This document shows positions 5,095 through 6,064 of a stretch of 6,064 nt of DNA, piece by piece. The first letter of the stretch is position 1. Every line of letters begins with the position of its first letter. The notes beneath the pieces were generated by a model. That model did not search any database. It had not been told where the DNA came from and worked only from the letters and a program-made list of their open reading frames with translations. The translations under genes and the position numbers were made by a program. Source of the stretch: an uncultured Coriobacteriaceae bacterium (GTDB lineage Bacteria; Actinomycetota; Coriobacteriia; Coriobacteriales; QAMH01); contig CADBRF010000221.1 of NCBI GenBank assembly GCA_902796975.1, positions 1-6,064 on the forward strand. Reading direction: 5' to 3'.

Positions 5095-5106
5095 CTTCGA
5101 GCCGTT

Positions 5107-6064
5107 ATGAATGTCATCGTAAAGAAATACAACGAGACGAGCCTGATTTTGCGCATCGTCATCGGCCTTGTTATCGGCGCCATTGTGGGCGTTATCTGCC
5201 CTGCGGGTATCGCATTCTTCAAACTGCTCGGCAACCTCTTCGTTGGCGCATTGAAAGCACTCGCGCCCGTGCTCGTCTTCTTCCTCGTCATGAGCTCACT
5301 TGCCAATGCAAAGCAGGCGGGCGGTATGAAGAAGATCATCTGCCTCTACATAGTCTCGATGCTCGTTGCAGCTCTTGTGACCGTTGCCGCCTGCTATGTT
5401 TTCCCCGTGAGTGTCACACTCTCTGGCGTTGAAGCGGCAGAGAACAGCGCGCCATCTGGTGTAGGCGAAGTTCTCATGAACATTGTCATGAGCATCGTCT
5501 CCAACCCGGTTGTGGCACTTTCCAAGCCCGACTACATCGGCATTCTCTCCTGGGCAATCCTGCTGGGCATCGCCCTCCGTGTTGCCCCGCAACCCGTCAA
5601 GGATGTCTTCACTTCCATTTCCGATGCTGTTTCCACCATCGTGCGCTGGGTCATCAACCTGGCTCCCTTTGGCATCTTCGGCCTCGTCTATGTTGCCGTC
5701 TCCGAAAATGGCATCGAGATCTTCACTGAGTATGGCCAGCTCATTCTCGTGCTCGTCAGCTGCATGCTCTTCATCGCGCTCGTTTCGAACCCCGTCATTG
5801 TCTGGACCCAGATTCACAAGAATCCTTACCCGCTCGTACTGCGCACGCTCAAGGATTCCGCAATCACCGCCTTCTTCACCCGCAGCTCTGCGGCCAACAT
5901 TCCCGTCAACATGGAACTCTGCCGTAAGCTCGGTCTTGACAAGGACACCTACTCCGTTTCCATTCCGCTTGGCGCAACCATCAACATGGCAGGTGCGACC
6001 GTCACCATCACCGTCATGGCGCTCACTGCTGCACACACGCTCGGCATCATGATTCCCCCCGCCA
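5107..6064 (+). CDS. sstT: Na+/serine-threonine symporter SstT (3' end beyond window)
   Basis: The frame is open from ATG 5107 to the window edge, giving 319 complete codons; E. coli SstT has 414 residues, so about the last quarter is missing. It is a DAACS-family (glutamate transporter fold) secondary carrier in the cytoplasmic membrane that imports serine and threonine with sodium. Hydrophobic segments lie at about 13-32, 44-63, 78-99, 143-160, 180-198 and 210-232. The re-entrant HP1 serine motif is FFTRSSAANIPVN (256-268). The unwound TM7 motif is NMAG (293-296) in TINMAGATVTITV, where other branches of the family have NMDG. SVSIPLGATINMAG and NPxxALxKxxYIGIL-type stretches match the SstT branch rather than GltP/GltT or DctA, as I recall those families. 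It follows the TetR gene on the same strand but has its own long leader, so it is probably transcribed separately. A role in serine or threonine uptake for fermentation is inferred. Confidence 0.94.
   Translation, partial: MNVIVKKYNETSLILRIVIGLVIGAIVGVICPAGIAFFKLLGNLFVGALKALAPVLVFFLVMSSLANAKQAGGMKKIICLYIVSMLVAALVTVAACYVFPVSVTLSGVEAAENSAPSGVGEVLMNIVMSIVSNPVVALSKPDYIGILSWAILLGIALRVAPQPVKDVFTSISDAVSTIVRWVINLAPFGIFGLVYVAVSENGIEIFTEYGQLILVLVSCMLFIALVSNPVIVWTQIHKNPYPLVLRTLKDSAITAFFTRSSAANIPVNMELCRKLGLDKDTYSVSIPLGATINMAGATVTITVMALTAAHTLGIMIPPA

Larger units (their letters stand above)
4775..5106. other. Intergenic region between the TetR gene and sstT, rich in inverted repeats
   Basis: No credible gene is seen in these 332 nt. 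The region contains a hairpin at 4806-4843, an overlapping palindrome at 4838-4850, a two-part inverted repeat at 4995-5045 and a small stem at 5055-5074, followed by the sstT ribosome binding site. A -10-like TTTAAT (4922-4927, 5/6) lacks a clear -35. No T-box antiterminator motif was found. Confidence 0.55.

Noticed and set aside
5296..6036. A 246-codon open frame on the minus strand
   Set aside because: Antisense to sstT. The product is an Asp/Asn/Gly/His-rich shadow of a membrane protein with no recognisable motif.

Overview
This window looks like a chromosomal stretch from a strictly or facultatively anaerobic, moderately GC-rich bacterium. Coding regions strongly prefer G or C at the third codon position, while the promoter regions are clearly AT-richer. 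The gene set (class I hybrid cluster protein with a dedicated iron-sulfur partner, a Crp/Fnr regulator without an N-terminal cysteine cluster, a universal stress protein, an SstT-type symporter) and the protein flavour suggest an anaerobic gut-type Actinomycetota such as Coriobacteriia. A Clostridia-like host is also possible; the taxonomic call is an inference from memory of the families, not a search result.

Region 1 (1-3208) is a nitrosative-stress module. A Crp/Fnr-family regulator (minus strand, cut by the window start) diverges from a two-gene plus-strand operon: a 238-residue ferredoxin-like iron-sulfur protein and hcp (hybrid cluster protein / NO and hydroxylamine reductase, with all seven hybrid-cluster ligands present). 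One perfect 16-bp palindrome, TGTTGTGAACACAACA (662-677), lies between them. It fits class II activation of the ferredoxin-hcp promoter (centre about -41.5) and covers the -35 box of the regulator's own promoter. A strong hairpin with a short T-run ends the operon at 3175-3208.

Region 2 (3209-3393) has no gene but holds the most unexplained object here: a rod-shaped nested inverted repeat (3275-3378) with a 14-bp closing helix, an internal bubble and an 11-bp apical hairpin, and no T-tract on either strand. It is a candidate structured RNA or DNA element lying between convergent hcp and a UspA-family gene.

Region 3 (3394-4774) holds the usp gene (minus) and a TetR-family regulator (plus), divergent across an AT-rich 337-nt spacer with promoter-like motifs for both and a palindrome that may be the TetR operator.

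Region 4 (4775-6064) is a 332-nt gap rich in inverted repeats followed by sstT, a Na+/serine-threonine symporter cut off by the window end after 319 residues. No rRNA, tRNA, CRISPR array, insertion sequence or prophage gene is visible. The likely functional unit is regulator + ferredoxin + Hcp; the link between TetR and SstT is only positional.
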